From NCBI RefSeq assembly GCF_007097155.1, contig NZ_VJWA01000002.1:1364001-1428000 (forward strand): a stretch of DNA of 64,000 nucleotides, in the 5' to 3' direction. The notes below the pieces were generated by a model. That model worked only from the letters and a program-made list of their open reading frames with translations. It ran no database searches and was not told where the DNA came from. Both the position numbers and the translations under genes were made by a program. Shown one piece after another: positions 51,363 through 61,261 of the stretch. This stretch comes from Glacieibacterium frigidum (GTDB lineage: Bacteria > Pseudomonadota > Alphaproteobacteria > Sphingomonadales > Sphingomonadaceae). Every line of letters starts with the position of its first letter. The first letter of the stretch is position 1.

Positions 51363-52463
51363 ATGACACTCCGCGCCAATTGGCTCCGCACCCGCAACCG
51401 CCTGCTCTCGTCGCCGCGATTTCAGGCCTGGGCGGGGCGGTTTCCACTGACACGGCCGCGGGCGCGGGCCGAGGCGGCGCAGCTGTTCGACCTCGTCGCG
51501 GGGTTTATCCATTCGCAGGTGCTGGCCGCGGTCGTCGAGCTGCGCCTGTGCGAGCGGCTCGCCGACGGGCCGCAGGCCGAGGCGACGCTGGCGAAGGAGT
51601 GCGACCTGCCGCCCGATTCGATGCGCCGCCTGTTGCGCGCCGCGGCGTCGCTGGGCCTCGTCGAACCGCTGGGCGGCGACTGGGCGCTGGGGCCGCGCGG
51701 TGCGGCGCTGCTCGGCAACCTCGGTGTCATGGCGATGGTCGCGCATCACGGTGCGCTTTACGCCGATCTCGCCGACCCGGTGGCGCTCCTGCGGCGCGGC
51801 GGTGGCGGCGGGGCGCTCGCCGCCTATTGGGGCTATGCCCGCGCCGCGGCGCCCGATGCGGCCGAGCCGCAAGCGGTCGCCGACTATTCGACGCTGATGG
51901 CGGCGTCGCAGCCGATGGTCGCGGCGCAGGTCGTCGCCGCGTATGACTTCTCGCGCCACCGCCGCCTGCTCGATGTCGGTGGCGGCGAGGGAGCGTTCGT
52001 GCGCGCTGTCGCCGCCGCGGTGCCCGGTCTCGACCTCGCGCTGTTCGACCTGCCCGCCGTCGCGGCGCGGGCGCGGGTCGCGCTCGACAGTGCCGGCCTG
52101 ACACGCGTCGCGACGCACGGCGGCAGTTTCTTCGCCGACGATCTGCCGACCGGCTGCGACGTGGTGACGCTGGTTCGCATCCTTCACGATCACGACGACG
52201 ATGCGGCGCTCGCGCTGCTCCGGCGGGTCCGTGCCGCGCTGCCCCCCGGCGGCACCCTGGTCATCGCCGAGCCCATGGCGGACGCTGTGCCGGGGCGCGT
52301 CGGCGACGCCTATTTCGGCCTCTATCTGCTGGCGATGGGATCGGGCCGCGCGCGCTCGCCCGCCGAACTGACAGCGATGCTGCAGGCAGCGGGCTTTGTA
52401 CGGTCGCGCACCCTCGCGACCGATGTCCCGCTGATTGCGCGGATTATCGTTGCGACCAACTGA
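51363..52463 (+). CDS. crtF: demethylspheroidene/hydroxyneurosporene O-methyltransferase
   Basis: A 366-residue class I O-methyltransferase. An N-terminal dimerisation/winged-helix part (AQLFDLVAGFIHSQVLAAVVELRL) precedes the SAM-binding RRLLDVGGGEGAFVRAVA and the catalytic region VRILHDHDDDAALALL. Position directly before bchC in the classic crtF-bchCXYZ-puf order supports CrtF, which methylates the 1-hydroxy group of the carotenoid, over BchU-type bacteriochlorophyll methyltransferases. The start at 51363 is preferred to an in-frame ATG nine bases upstream. Confidence 0.87.
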   Translation: MTLRANWLRTRNRLLSSPRFQAWAGRFPLTRPRARAEAAQLFDLVAGFIHSQVLAAVVELRLCERLADGPQAEATLAKECDLPPDSMRRLLRAAASLGLVEPLGGDWALGPRGAALLGNLGVMAMVAHHGALYADLADPVALLRRGGGGGALAAYWGYARAAAPDAAEPQAVADYSTLMAASQPMVAAQVVAAYDFSRHRRLLDVGGGEGAFVRAVAAAVPGLDLALFDLPAVAARARVALDSAGLTRVATHGGSFFADDLPTGCDVVTLVRILHDHDDDAALALLRRVRAALPPGGTLVIAEPMADAVPGRVGDAYFGLYLLAMGSGRARSPAELTAMLQAAGFVRSRTLATDVPLIARIIVATN

Positions 52464-52530
52464 CAGGGCGTGTTGACAACCCCGTCCGTCAACCTAGACT
52501 GACACTTCGAAGCGTCCAATCCGGCTGACA
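52461..52530 (+). promoter_or_regulatory. bchC promoter region with phased TGACA repeats and a GTTGAC-N10-GTCAAC palindrome
   Basis: TTGACA (52473-52478) and TAGACT (52495-52500) are 16 bases apart and form a good sigma70-type promoter for bchCXYZ. Overlapping the -35 is a palindrome GTTGAC-N10-GTCAAC (52472-52493). TGACA recurs at 52461, 52474, 52500 and 52526, that is at 13-, 26- and 26-base steps. No TGT-N12-ACA PpsR/CrtJ site is present. The repeats are candidates for light or redox regulator binding. Confidence 0.55.
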
Positions 52531-52585
52531 CAGACCGGAAGCGCCAGGGATCAGCGGTGGTCAGCCGCAGGGGAACAGGGTCGAG

Positions 52586-53524
52586 ATGCCGGATACCGTC
52601 GCAGTCGTCATGGAGGGACCGGGCAGCCTGGCGCTGCGTCCGCTCGCGCTCCTGCCGATGGCCGACGATGCGGTGACGGTCGCGGTCGACTGGAGCGGGA
52701 TCAGCACCGGAACCGAGCGCCTGCTCTACACCGGCCGCATGCCGAACTTCCCCGGCATGGGCTATCCCCTTGTTCCCGGCTACGAATCGGTCGGCACGGT
52801 GATCGACGCTGGTCCGTCGGCCCGCGGCCGGCTGGGCGAGACGGTGTTCGTTCCCGGTGCCAATTGCTACGACGGCGCCCGTGGCCTGTTCGGCGGTGCA
52901 TCGCGCAAGGTCATCCTGCCGTCGGCGCGGGCCCACAAGGTCGACGCCGCGCTCGGCGCTAAGGCCGTCCTCCTCGCGCTCGCCGCGACTGCGCAGCATG
53001 CGCTGGTCGTCGGGCGCGTCCCCGAACTCATCGTCGGCCACGGCGTGCTCGGTCGCCTGCTGGCGCGCGTCATCGTCGCGCACGGCCACCGCGCCCCCGT
53101 CGTCTGGGAAACCAACGCGACCCGCGCCACCGGCGGCGAGGGCTACGCGGTCGTGCACCCCGATGCCGACGACCGCCGCGACTATGCCTGCATCTGCGAC
53201 ATGAGCGGCGACGCGAACCTGATCGACACGCTGATCGGCCGCATCGCCAAGGGCGGCGAGATCGTTCTCGGCGGCTTCTACGAGGGCGACGTGCGCTTCG
53301 CCTTCGCCCCCGCCTTCATGCGTGAAGCGAGCCTGAAGATCGCCGCCGAATGGCAGCCCGCCGATCTCGCGGCAGTCAACGCGCTCGTCGCCTGCGGCCT
53401 GCTGTCGCTCGACGGTCTGATCACCCACACATCGGAGGCGGCCGACGCGGCCGACGCCTATCCCACCGCCTTTGGCGATGCGGCGTGCCTCAAGATGATT
53501 CTCGACTGGAGAGCGTGCGCATGA
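52586..53524 (+). CDS. bchC: bacteriochlorophyllide 3-hydroxyethyl dehydrogenase BchC
   Basis: A 312-residue MDR-type dehydrogenase homologue with the BchC pattern: SGISTGTERLLYTGRMPNFPGMGYPLVPGYESVG at the N-terminus, PGANCYDGARGLFGGAS, and GHGVLGRLLARVIVAHG as the dinucleotide motif. It oxidises the 3-hydroxyethyl side chain to acetyl late in bacteriochlorophyll a synthesis. It opens the bchCXYZ unit; each following gene overlaps the previous stop (ATGA or variants). Confidence 0.95.
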   Translation: MPDTVAVVMEGPGSLALRPLALLPMADDAVTVAVDWSGISTGTERLLYTGRMPNFPGMGYPLVPGYESVGTVIDAGPSARGRLGETVFVPGANCYDGARGLFGGASRKVILPSARAHKVDAALGAKAVLLALAATAQHALVVGRVPELIVGHGVLGRLLARVIVAHGHRAPVVWETNATRATGGEGYAVVHPDADDRRDYACICDMSGDANLIDTLIGRIAKGGEIVLGGFYEGDVRFAFAPAFMREASLKIAAEWQPADLAAVNALVACGLLSLDGLITHTSEAADAADAYPTAFGDAACLKMILDWRACA

Positions 53525-54528
53525 GTCTGGACGAAACCAAGGTCCAGGGCCTGACGCTCGACGATTTCCTGCGCATGGAAGCCGCGATCGAGCCCGACCC
53601 CGTCCACACCGGCGAGGTTACCAAGGATACGCAGATCATCGCGATCTACGGCAAGGGCGGCAGCGGCAAGTCGTTCGCGCTGTCGAACCTCAGCTACATG
53701 ATGGCGCAGCAGGGCAAGCGCGTCCTGCTGATCGGCTGCGACCCCAAGAGCGACACGACCTCGCTGCTGTTCGGCGGCAAGAGCTGCCCGACGATCATCG
53801 AGACGAGCTCGAAGAAGAAGCTGGCGGGCGAGGAGGTCCGGATCGAGGACGTCTGCTTCCAGCGCGACGGCGTGTTCGCGATGGAGCTCGGCGGGCCCGA
53901 GGTCGGCCGCGGCTGCGGCGGGCGCGGCATCATTCATGGTTTCGAGCTGCTCGAGAAGCTGGGCTTCCACGAGTGGGGCTTCGATTACGTCCTGCTCGAC
54001 TTCTTGGGCGACGTGGTGTGCGGCGGCTTCGGCCTGCCGATCGCCCGCGACATGTGCCAGAAGGTCATCGTCGTCGGCTCGAACGACCTGCAGTCGCTCT
54101 ATGTCGCGAACAACGTCTGCAAGGCGGTCGAGTATTTCCGCAAGATGGGCGGCAACGTCGGCGTCGCGGGCATCCTGATCAACAAGGACGATGGCTCGGG
54201 CGAGGCGCAGGCGTTTGCCGATGCAGTCGGCATCCCGGTGCTGATCTCGATCCCGGCCAACGAGGACATCCGCAAGAAGTCCGCGAACTACCAGATCATC
54301 GGAACGCCCGACGGCCAGTGGGGCAGCCTGTTCGAGACGCTCGCCGAGAACGTCGCGAGTGCGCCCCCGGTGCGCCCGACGCCGCTGACGTCCGACGGCC
54401 TGCTCGGGCTGTTCTCGCCTGAGGATACCGGCGCCAATGTGACGCTGCGCCCCGCGAGCCAGGCCGACATGCGCGGCTCGGCGTTCGTCCCCAAGGCGAG
54501 CCTCGAAGTGGTCTACGACACCGTATGA
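53521..54528 (+). CDS. bchX: chlorophyllide reductase iron protein BchX
   Basis: A 335-residue nitrogenase-Fe-protein homologue. The P-loop is IYGKGGSGKSFALSN, and cysteines in GRGCGGRG and GDVVCGGFG bind the inter-subunit 4Fe-4S cluster. It passes electrons with ATP hydrolysis to BchYZ, which reduces ring B of chlorophyllide a. Overlaps bchC and bchY by four bases each. Confidence 0.97.
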   Translation: MSLDETKVQGLTLDDFLRMEAAIEPDPVHTGEVTKDTQIIAIYGKGGSGKSFALSNLSYMMAQQGKRVLLIGCDPKSDTTSLLFGGKSCPTIIETSSKKKLAGEEVRIEDVCFQRDGVFAMELGGPEVGRGCGGRGIIHGFELLEKLGFHEWGFDYVLLDFLGDVVCGGFGLPIARDMCQKVIVVGSNDLQSLYVANNVCKAVEYFRKMGGNVGVAGILINKDDGSGEAQAFADAVGIPVLISIPANEDIRKKSANYQIIGTPDGQWGSLFETLAENVASAPPVRPTPLTSDGLLGLFSPEDTGANVTLRPASQADMRGSAFVPKASLEVVYDTV

Positions 54529-56030
54529 CCGACGATCTCGCCATGCCCGCGAACGACCTCGACGCCGTCGGCGGCTGCAGCAGCAATGCGACGCTGCGCG
54601 ATGCCGCCGCCAAGGCCGGCAAGTCGGACGTGCTCGCGCGCTATGCGGCGGACTATCCGCAGGGGCCGCACGACCAGCCGCAGTCGATGTGCCCGGCGTT
54701 CGGTTCGCTTCGTGTCGGCCTGCGCATGCGCCGCACCGCGACGATCCTCTCGGGCTCGGCGTGCTGCGTGTACGGCCTGACCTTCACCTCGCATTTCTAC
54801 GGCGCGCGCCGCTCGGTCGGCTACGTGCCGTTCAATTCGGAAAGCCTCGTCACCGGCAAATTGTTCGAGGATATCCGCGACGCGGTCCACGAGATGGCCG
54901 ACCCGGCGCTGTACGATACGATCGTCGTCACCAACCTGTGCGTGCCGACCGCGAGCGGCGTCCCGCTGCAGCTGCTCCCCGACCAGATCGACGGCGTCCG
55001 CATCATCGGCATTGACGTGCCGGGCTTCGGCATCCCGACCCACGCCGAAGCCAAGGACGTCCTCGCCGGCGCGATGCTCGCCTACGCCCGGAAAGAGGTC
55101 GAGGCCGGCCCCGTGCCTGCGCCCAAGACCCGCGCCGACAAGCCGACGATCACCCTGCTCGGCGAGATGTTCCCGGTCGATCCGATCGGCATCGGCCAGA
55201 TGCTCGAGCCGCTCGGCCTCGCCGTCGGCCCCAACGTCCCGACGCGCGAATGGCGCGAGCTGTATTCGGCGCTCGACTGCGCCGCGGTCGCCGCGATCCA
55301 CCCCTTCTACACCGCCTGCATCCGCGAATTCGAAGCCGCTGGCCGCAAGGTCCTTCCCTCGGCTCCAGTGGGCCGCGACGGCACCGCGGCCTGGCTCGAC
55401 GCCGTCGGCGACGCCTGCGGCATCGCACAGGCGCAGGTCGACGCCGCCAAGAACCGCTTCCTGCCGATGATCGGCGCCGCACTTGCCGCCAAGCCGATAA
55501 AGGGCCGCATCACGGTTTCGGGCTACGAAGGCTCGGAGCTGCTCGTCGCCCGCCTGCTCATCGAGAGCGGCGCCACCGTCCCCTATGTCGGCACCGCCTG
55601 CCCGCGCACCAAATGGTCGGATCCCGACCGCGAGTGGCTCGAGGCGCACGGCGTCGAGGTCAAGTTCCGCGCCAGCCTCGAGAGCGATCTTGCGGCGGTC
55701 GATTTCTACCAGCCCGACCTCGCGATCGGCACGACCCCCGTCGTCCAGCATGCCAAGTCCAAGGCGGTCCCGGCGCTGTATTTCACCAACCTGATCTCGG
55801 CGCGCCCGCTGATGGGCGTCGCGGGTGCGGGTTCGCTCGCCACCGTCGTCAACGCCGCGCTGGCGAACCAGGCGCGCTTTGACACGATGCGCGACTTCTT
55901 CGAAGGCGTCGGTACCGGTCACAGCGCCGGCATCTGGGAAAAGACCCCCGTCGACCGTCCCGAGTTCAAGGCGAAGATCGCCGGGCAGCGCATCGCCGCC
56001 GCCAAGGCCGAAGAGGCGATCGGCGCATGA
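54525..56030 (+). CDS. bchY: chlorophyllide reductase subunit BchY
   Basis: A 501-residue protein homologous to nitrogenase alpha-type subunits. The cysteines expected to bind the catalytic 4Fe-4S cluster appear in [18 protein letters not shown] and SGSACCVYG. With BchZ it forms the catalytic heterotetramer that reduces the C7=C8 bond of chlorophyllide a. The start GTATGA overlaps bchX. Confidence 0.97.
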   Translation: MTDDLAMPANDLDAVGGCSSNATLRDAAAKAGKSDVLARYAADYPQGPHDQPQSMCPAFGSLRVGLRMRRTATILSGSACCVYGLTFTSHFYGARRSVGYVPFNSESLVTGKLFEDIRDAVHEMADPALYDTIVVTNLCVPTASGVPLQLLPDQIDGVRIIGIDVPGFGIPTHAEAKDVLAGAMLAYARKEVEAGPVPAPKTRADKPTITLLGEMFPVDPIGIGQMLEPLGLAVGPNVPTREWRELYSALDCAAVAAIHPFYTACIREFEAAGRKVLPSAPVGRDGTAAWLDAVGDACGIAQAQVDAAKNRFLPMIGAALAAKPIKGRITVSGYEGSELLVARLLIESGATVPYVGTACPRTKWSDPDREWLEAHGVEVKFRASLESDLAAVDFYQPDLAIGTTPVVQHAKSKAVPALYFTNLISARPLMGVAGAGSLATVVNAALANQARFDTMRDFFEGVGTGHSAGIWEKTPVDRPEFKAKIAGQRIAAAKAEEAIGA

Positions 56031-57478
56031 CGCTGGTCCTCGATCATGACCGCGCCGGCGGATATTGGGGGGCGGTCTACGCCTTCACCGCGATCAAGGG
56101 CTTGCAGGTCATCATCGACGGCCCCGTCGGCTGCGAGAACCTGCCGGTCACGAGCGTCCTGCACTACACCGACGGCCTGCCGCCGCACGAGCTGCCGATC
56201 GTCGTCACCGGCCTGGGCGAGGACGAGCTCGGCCGTCACGGCACCGAGGGCGCGATGAAGCGCGCCTGGAAGACCCTCGACCGCGATCTGCCCGCCGTGG
56301 TGGTAACCGGTAGCATCGCCGAGATGATCGGCGGCGGCGTGACGCCCGAGGGCACGAACATCCAGCGCTTCCTGCCGCGCACCATCGACGAGGACCAGTG
56401 GCAGGCCGCCGACCGCGCCCTGACCTGGCTGTGGACCCAGTACGGTACCAAGAAGGTCCCCGCGCTCCGCCCCCGCAAGGAGGGTGCCAAGCCCAAGGTC
56501 AACATCATCGGGCCGCAGTACGGCTGCTTCAACATGGCGTCGGACCTGCACGAGATCCGCCGCCTGATCGAAGGCATCGGCGCCGAGGTCCATATGGTCT
56601 TCCCGCTCGGCAGCCATCTCGCCGACGTCAAGCGGCTGGCGGATGCCGAGGTCAACGTCTGCATGTACCGCGAATTCGGCCGCGGCCTGTGCGAAACGCT
56701 CGAGCGCCCGTACCTCCAGGCGCCGATCGGCCTGACCTCGACCACCCTGTTCCTCGAAAAGCTCGGCGAACTGCTCGGCCTCGACCCGCAGCCGTTCATC
56801 GAGAAGGAAAAGCACACCACGATCAAGCCGCTGTGGGACTTGTGGCGCTCGGTGACGCAGGACTTCTTCGGCACCGCGAGCTTCGCCGTCGTCGCGACCG
56901 AAACCTATGCCCGCGGGATGAAGGCGTTCCTCGAGGACGATCTCGGCCTGCCCTGCACCTTCAGCTTCAGCCGCACCGCCGGCATCAAGCCCGACAATGT
57001 CGCGGTCAAGGAAGCCATCCGCACCTCGCCCCCGCTGGTGATGTTCGGCAGCTACAACGAGCGCATGTACATGGCCGAGCTCGGCAGCCGCGCGATCTTC
57101 GTGCCCGCCAGCTTCCCCGGCGCCGCCATCCGCCGCGCCACCGGTACGCCGTACATGGGCTATGCGGGCGCGACCTGGCTGGTCCAGGAAGTCTGCAATG
57201 CGCTGTTCGACGCGCTGTTCAACATCCTGCCGCTGTCGACCGCGATGGACGCCGCCGACGCGACGCCGGCGCGCATCCTGGCGCAGGTCGCGTGGGAGGA
57301 CGAGGCGAAGGCCGAGTTCGACGCGCTGGTCGAGGCGCAACCCGTGCTCGTCCGGATCAGCGCGGCCAAGCGCCTGCGCGACGCCGCCGAGCGCCAGGCC
57401 CGCAATGCCGGGCTTCCTGCAGTTACCGCGCGTGAGCTGGCAGCCGCCGCCCGCGCCATCGAGAGCATGGCCGCATGA
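56027..57478 (+). CDS. bchZ: chlorophyllide reductase subunit BchZ
   Basis: A 483-residue nitrogenase-beta-like subunit, with [28 protein letters not shown] carrying the cluster cysteine and [25 protein letters not shown] downstream. It completes the BchYZ catalytic core. The gene overlaps bchY by four bases. The 133-base gap to pufB holds no pufQ-like reading frame and is the likely place of a puf promoter or processing site. Confidence 0.97.
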   Translation: MTLVLDHDRAGGYWGAVYAFTAIKGLQVIIDGPVGCENLPVTSVLHYTDGLPPHELPIVVTGLGEDELGRHGTEGAMKRAWKTLDRDLPAVVVTGSIAEMIGGGVTPEGTNIQRFLPRTIDEDQWQAADRALTWLWTQYGTKKVPALRPRKEGAKPKVNIIGPQYGCFNMASDLHEIRRLIEGIGAEVHMVFPLGSHLADVKRLADAEVNVCMYREFGRGLCETLERPYLQAPIGLTSTTLFLEKLGELLGLDPQPFIEKEKHTTIKPLWDLWRSVTQDFFGTASFAVVATETYARGMKAFLEDDLGLPCTFSFSRTAGIKPDNVAVKEAIRTSPPLVMFGSYNERMYMAELGSRAIFVPASFPGAAIRRATGTPYMGYAGATWLVQEVCNALFDALFNILPLSTAMDAADATPARILAQVAWEDEAKAEFDALVEAQPVLVRISAAKRLRDAAERQARNAGLPAVTARELAAAARAIESMAA

Positions 57479-57611
57479 CGCGGTCCCGCACCCTTTCGGC
57501 CCAGTATGGGGGGCCTCAACCCATCGATGCGGCGGTGGTCGCCGCTTCGATACCGCCAGGAGACGTCGCAAGCGGCCTCCATTTTCCGGCGGATAACGTG
57601 GAGATGGAGCA

Positions 57612-57842
57612 ATGAGCGATATCAGACCGACCGACGACCGCATCACACCGAGCACGTATCTCAGCGAAGCCGAGGCGAAGGAGTTTCACAAACTCTTCAT
57701 CACCAGCTTCATCGTGTTCACGCTGATCGCCATCGTCGCGCACTTCCTCGTCTGGTCGTGGCGGCCGTGGCTCGGCGAGGCACGTGCCTTCGCCGAACTC
57801 GAGACCGGCCGTACCGGCGTTACCGTAACCGAACAGGCATAA
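57612..57842 (+). CDS. pufB: light-harvesting complex 1 beta subunit
   Basis: A 76-residue LH1 beta polypeptide with GGAG upstream. The single helix [30 protein letters not shown] carries the bacteriochlorophyll ligand His44 in AHFLVW. The C-terminal 20 residues after RPWL ([15 protein letters not shown]...) extend beyond the usual end of beta subunits, which commonly finish near this point. It forms the inner/outer antenna ring with PufA around the reaction centre. Confidence 0.95.
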   Translation: MSDIRPTDDRITPSTYLSEAEAKEFHKLFITSFIVFTLIAIVAHFLVWSWRPWLGEARAFAELETGRTGVTVTEQA

Positions 57843-57854
57843 GGGAGACCGACT

Positions 57855-58034
57855 ATGTGGAGAATTTGGCAAATGGTCGACCCGCGCCGCGCGCTGGTTG
57901 CCCTGTTCGTGTTCCTGTTCGTGCTGGCACTGTTGATTCACTTCATCCTGCTCAGCACCGAGCGCTTCAACTGGCTCGAAGGTCCGGCAGCGACTGCTCC
58001 CGCGGCTGAAGGTTCAGTGACGCCGGGGACGTGA
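57855..58034 (+). CDS. pufA: light-harvesting complex 1 alpha subunit
   Basis: A 59-residue polypeptide with GGGAG before its ATG, 12 bases after puf[21 protein letters not shown] is the classic alpha-subunit N-terminus, and His29 in [20 protein letters not shown] binds bacteriochlorophyll. Only one alpha/beta pair is present, so this window encodes LH1 and no LH2. Followed by a strong intercistronic stem-loop. Confidence 0.96.
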   Translation: MWRIWQMVDPRRALVALFVFLFVLALLIHFILLSTERFNWLEGPAATAPAAEGSVTPGT

Positions 58035-58042
58035 CCGACGGC

Positions 58043-58074
58043 CCGGCGGCGTGGGGTGACCCCCGCGCCGCCGG
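58043..58074 (+). promoter_or_regulatory. pufA-pufL intercistronic stem-loop
   Basis: CCGGCGGCG (58043-58051) pairs perfectly with CGCCGCCGG (58066-58074), and within the loop GGGG (58053-58056) can pair with CCCC, giving a long GC-rich hairpin nine bases after the pufA stop. In purple bacteria a hairpin at this place protects the pufBA mRNA from 3' decay and so raises LH1 over reaction-centre yield. The function here is by analogy. Confidence 0.75.
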
Positions 58075-58146
58075 ACGTCATCGCCCCATGATGGGCGACA
58101 AGAATTCAAGCGGACCGCGTGTCGACGCGGCCGGAGGGGCAGGCAA

Positions 58147-58971
58147 ATGGCGCTGTTGAGCTTTGAGCGAAAGTATCGCGTCCGCGGGGGCACCCTGTTG
58201 GGCGGCGATCTGTTCGACTTCTGGGTCGGGCCATTCTACGTCGGCTTCTTCGGCGTCACGACCGCATTCTTCTCGGTGCTCGGCACCGCGCTGATCCTCT
58301 ACGCCGCGTCGCTCGGGCCGACGTGGAACCCGTGGCTGATCTCGATCGCGCCGCCCGACCTCAAATACGGCCTCAACCTCGCTCCCCTGAAGGAGGGCGG
58401 CTTCTGGCAGATCATCACCTGCTGCGCGATCGGGGCCTTCGTGTCCTGGACGCTGCGCCAGGTCGAGATCTCGCGGAAGCTGGGCATGGGGTACCACGTG
58501 CCCTTCGCCTACAGCTTCGCGGTTTTCGCGTACATCAGCCTGGTGGTCATCCGGCCGCTGCTGCTCGGGGCGTGGGGCTTCGGCTTCCCCTACGGCATCT
58601 TCAGCCACCTCGATTGGGTGTCGAACACCGGCTATCAATATCTGCACTTCCACTACAACCCGGCGCACATGCTGGCGGTCAGCTTCTTCTTCACGACGAC
58701 GCTGGCGCTGGCCCTGCACGGCGCGCTCATCCTATCCGCGGTCAATCCGGCCAAGGGCAGCACGGTGAAGACACCGGAATACGAGGACGGCTTCTTCCGC
58801 GATCTGATCGGCTATTCGATCGGCACGCTGGGCATCCACCGCCTGGGCCTGTTCCTGGCCCTCAACGCTGGGTTCTGGAGCGCGATCTGCATCATCATCT
58901 CGGGCCCGTTCTGGACGCGCGGCTGGCCTGAATGGTGGACGTGGTGGCTCAATCTGCCGATCTGGTCGTGA
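58147..58971 (+). CDS. pufL: photosynthetic reaction centre L subunit
   Basis: A 274-residue, five-helix subunit beginning [36 protein letters not shown]. The primary-donor and accessory-pigment ligands are in [25 protein letters not shown], and the iron ligand in [11 protein letters not shown]. It carries the special-pair bacteriochlorophyll and quinone A-branch pigments with PufM. The gene is separated from pufA by the hairpin. Confidence 0.97.
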   Translation: MALLSFERKYRVRGGTLLGGDLFDFWVGPFYVGFFGVTTAFFSVLGTALILYAASLGPTWNPWLISIAPPDLKYGLNLAPLKEGGFWQIITCCAIGAFVSWTLRQVEISRKLGMGYHVPFAYSFAVFAYISLVVIRPLLLGAWGFGFPYGIFSHLDWVSNTGYQYLHFHYNPAHMLAVSFFFTTTLALALHGALILSAVNPAKGSTVKTPEYEDGFFRDLIGYSIGTLGIHRLGLFLALNAGFWSAICIIISGPFWTRGWPEWWTWWLNLPIWS

Positions 58972-58985
58972 GGGGAAACAGGAAA

Positions 58986-59957
58986 ATGGCTCGCTATCAG
59001 AACATCTTCAACCAGATCCAGCTGCGCTCGGCGCCCGAAATGGGACCGCCGCTGCCGGCCGGCGACTGGTCCCGCGACGGTAAGCCGGGGTATAGCTACT
59101 GGGCCGGCAAGCTCGGCGCGGCGCAGATCGGTCCGATCTACCTCGGCCGTCTCGGCCTCGCCTCGCTGATCTGCGGCTTCCTGGCCTTCGAGATCATCGG
59201 TCTCAACATGTGGGCGTCGGTGAACTGGGATCCGGTTCAGTTCGTCCGCCAGCTGTTCTGGCTGGCGCTCGAGCCGCCGGCGCCGAAGTACGGCTTCAAG
59301 ATCCTGCCGCCCCTCAACGAGGGTGGCTGGTGGGTCATCGCGGGCTTTTTCCTGACCGCGTCGGTGCTGTTGTGGGCGGCACGCACCTATGTCCGCGCCA
59401 AACAGCTTGGCATGGGAACGCACGTCGTCTGGGCCTTCCTGTCGGCGATCTGGCTGATGCTCGTTCTCGGCTTCATCCGGCCGATGGCGATGGGCAGCTG
59501 GTCGGAGGCGGTGCCGTTCGGCATCTTCCCGCACCTCGACTGGACCGCGGCTTTCTCGATCCGCTACGGCAACCTGTTCTACAACCCCTTCCACTGCCTC
59601 TCGATCGTCTTCCTCTACGGTTCGACCCTGCTCTTCGCGATGCACGGCGCGACCGTTCTGGCGACCGGCCGCTACGGCGCGGAGCGCGAGATCGAGCAGA
59701 TCACGCACCGCGGCACCGCGTTCGAGCGTGGCGCGTTGTTCTGGCGCTGGACGATGGGCTTCAACGCGACGGCGGAGTCGATCCACCGCTGGGCGTGGTG
59801 GTTCGCGGTGCTGACGACGCTGACCGGCGGCATCGGCATCCTGTTGACCGGGACCGTCGTCGACAACTGGTACCTGTGGGCGCAGCAGCACGGTTATGCG
59901 CCGACCTATCCGACGACCGGGCTCGCCGACCCGGCGGCGACTGGAGGTGCGCAGTGA
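58986..59957 (+). CDS. pufM: photosynthetic reaction centre M subunit
   Basis: A 323-residue subunit with AGGGGAAACAGGAAA before its ATG, starting [43 protein letters not shown] provides donor-side ligands, and [15 protein letters not shown] plus EREIEQI the iron-binding and acceptor-side region. Its TGA overlaps the GTG start of pufC (GTGA). Confidence 0.97.
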   Translation: MARYQNIFNQIQLRSAPEMGPPLPAGDWSRDGKPGYSYWAGKLGAAQIGPIYLGRLGLASLICGFLAFEIIGLNMWASVNWDPVQFVRQLFWLALEPPAPKYGFKILPPLNEGGWWVIAGFFLTASVLLWAARTYVRAKQLGMGTHVVWAFLSAIWLMLVLGFIRPMAMGSWSEAVPFGIFPHLDWTAAFSIRYGNLFYNPFHCLSIVFLYGSTLLFAMHGATVLATGRYGAEREIEQITHRGTAFERGALFWRWTMGFNATAESIHRWAWWFAVLTTLTGGIGILLTGTVVDNWYLWAQQHGYAPTYPTTGLADPAATGGAQ

Positions 59958-61105
59958 AGCGGTTCGTACACGTCATCGCAGCGGCAGGTGCCGCCCTGCT
60001 GCTCACCGGCTGCGAAGTCGGCATGAAGGAATGGACGCAGACCGGCTATCGCGGTGCCGCGCTCGAGCAGATCACCGACGTCTCGTCGAAGGTCAAGCAG
60101 GGCGCGATCCCGCCGACGCCCTACCCGCTCGACGCGTCGATGCGTGAGGGCGAGCGTGCCAACGTCACCTATCAGAACGTGCAAGTCCTGGGCGACCTGT
60201 CGACCGAGGAATTCAACCATCTGATGGCGTCGATGAACACCTGGATCGCACCGGGCGACGGTGAGACACAGGGGTGCAACTACTGCCACAACCCCGAGAA
60301 CATGGCGTCCGACGAGAAGTATACCAAGATCGTCGCGCGCAAGATGATTCAGATGACCCGCAACATCAACGCCAACTGGACCAGCCACGTCCAGCAGACG
60401 GGCGTGACGTGCTGGACCTGCCACCGCGGCAATGCGGTGCCGGTCAACAACTGGTCCAACGTCAGCAACGGCAAGCCTGGCCTGCGCGGCAACAAATTCG
60501 GCCAGAACACGCCCGATCCGACCGTCGGCTATGCGTCGCTGCCCACCGGCATGTTCGCCAACTACCTGCAGGGGACGCAGAACATCCGCGTCGCCTCGGA
60601 CAAGGCGCTCGCATCGCCCGACCATGTCGTGTCGATCAAGAACACCGAGCAGACCTACGGCCTGATGATGCATCTGTCGCAGTCGCTGGGCGTCAACTGC
60701 ACCTATTGCCATAACTCGCAGAGCTTCCGTGCGTGGAACCTCAGCCGCGCGCAGCGCAATACGGCGTGGTACGGCATCCGCATGGTCCGCGACGCCAACG
60801 ACGAGTATATCGAGACGCTGACGAACGTCTTCCCGGCCAACCGCAAGGGCCCCGCGGGCGACCCGCTCAAGGTCAACTGCGCGACCTGCCACCAGGGCCA
60901 GGCGAAGCCGCTGGGCGGTGTGTCGATGCTCCCCGAACACCCGCAGCTCCGCGGGCCGGTCGGTGCGGTGACGGCGGCGGCGACGCCTCCCGATGCCAAT
61001 GCGACGACCGAGGCGTTCAACAAGCCGGCCACGATGGCAACGGCCGGACCGGCATCGAATACCGCTGCGGCGGGCGATGCGGGGATGAAGGACGCGGAGA
61101 AGTAA
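59954..61105 (+). CDS. pufC: reaction-centre tetraheme cytochrome c subunit
   Basis: A 383-residue protein with a lipoprotein signal (LLLTGC, lipidated Cys20) that anchors it in the periplasmic face. Four CxxCH motifs bind haem: CNYCH (108-112), CWTCH (153-157), CTYCH (249-253) and CATCH (309-313). It reduces the photo-oxidised special pair. After about residue 330 an Ala/Thr-rich tail of some 50 residues follows. It ends the puf operon, before a hairpin-forming repeat. Confidence 0.96.
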   Translation: MKRFVHVIAAAGAALLLTGCEVGMKEWTQTGYRGAALEQITDVSSKVKQGAIPPTPYPLDASMREGERANVTYQNVQVLGDLSTEEFNHLMASMNTWIAPGDGETQGCNYCHNPENMASDEKYTKIVARKMIQMTRNINANWTSHVQQTGVTCWTCHRGNAVPVNNWSNVSNGKPGLRGNKFGQNTPDPTVGYASLPTGMFANYLQGTQNIRVASDKALASPDHVVSIKNTEQTYGLMMHLSQSLGVNCTYCHNSQSFRAWNLSRAQRNTAWYGIRMVRDANDEYIETLTNVFPANRKGPAGDPLKVNCATCHQGQAKPLGGVSMLPEHPQLRGPVGAVTAAATPPDANATTEAFNKPATMATAGPASNTAAAGDAGMKDAEK

Positions 61106-61137
61106 GACCGCCCCTCCGGGCGTAACACGTGAACGAA

Positions 61138-61210
61138 CGTCATCCCCGCGCAGGCGGGGACCCAGGGTCCCGGATTGGCGACCTTCGGTCCTCGGCTTCG
61201 CGGGGATGAC
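61138..61210. repeat. REP-like inverted repeat, related to the 32.2-kb element; probable puf terminator
   Basis: CGTCATCCCCGCG at 61138 begins a copy of the element found at 32202, with CCCCGC-GCAG-GCGGGG as a hairpin. A diverged inverted copy runs from about 61187 to 61210 (ending CGCGGGGATGAC). It lies 33 bases after the pufC stop and before sufE. A smaller CGCCC-CTCC-GGGCG hairpin sits at 61109-61122. Together they are likely to end puf transcripts. Confidence 0.7.
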
Positions 61211-61261
61211 CATGTTCAGGGCATTGACCCATTGCCGCGCGTCCCCCACCTGCTGCGCGCG

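Noticed and set aside
57479-57611. pufQ between bchZ and pufB
   Set aside because: The 133-base gap is too short for pufQ and has no frame with a membrane helix and ribosome site.
61124-61136. CACGTG with partial parS resemblance after pufC
   Set aside because: The flanks differ from the parS consensus at four or more positions and the palindrome is broken, so it is not a credible ParB site.
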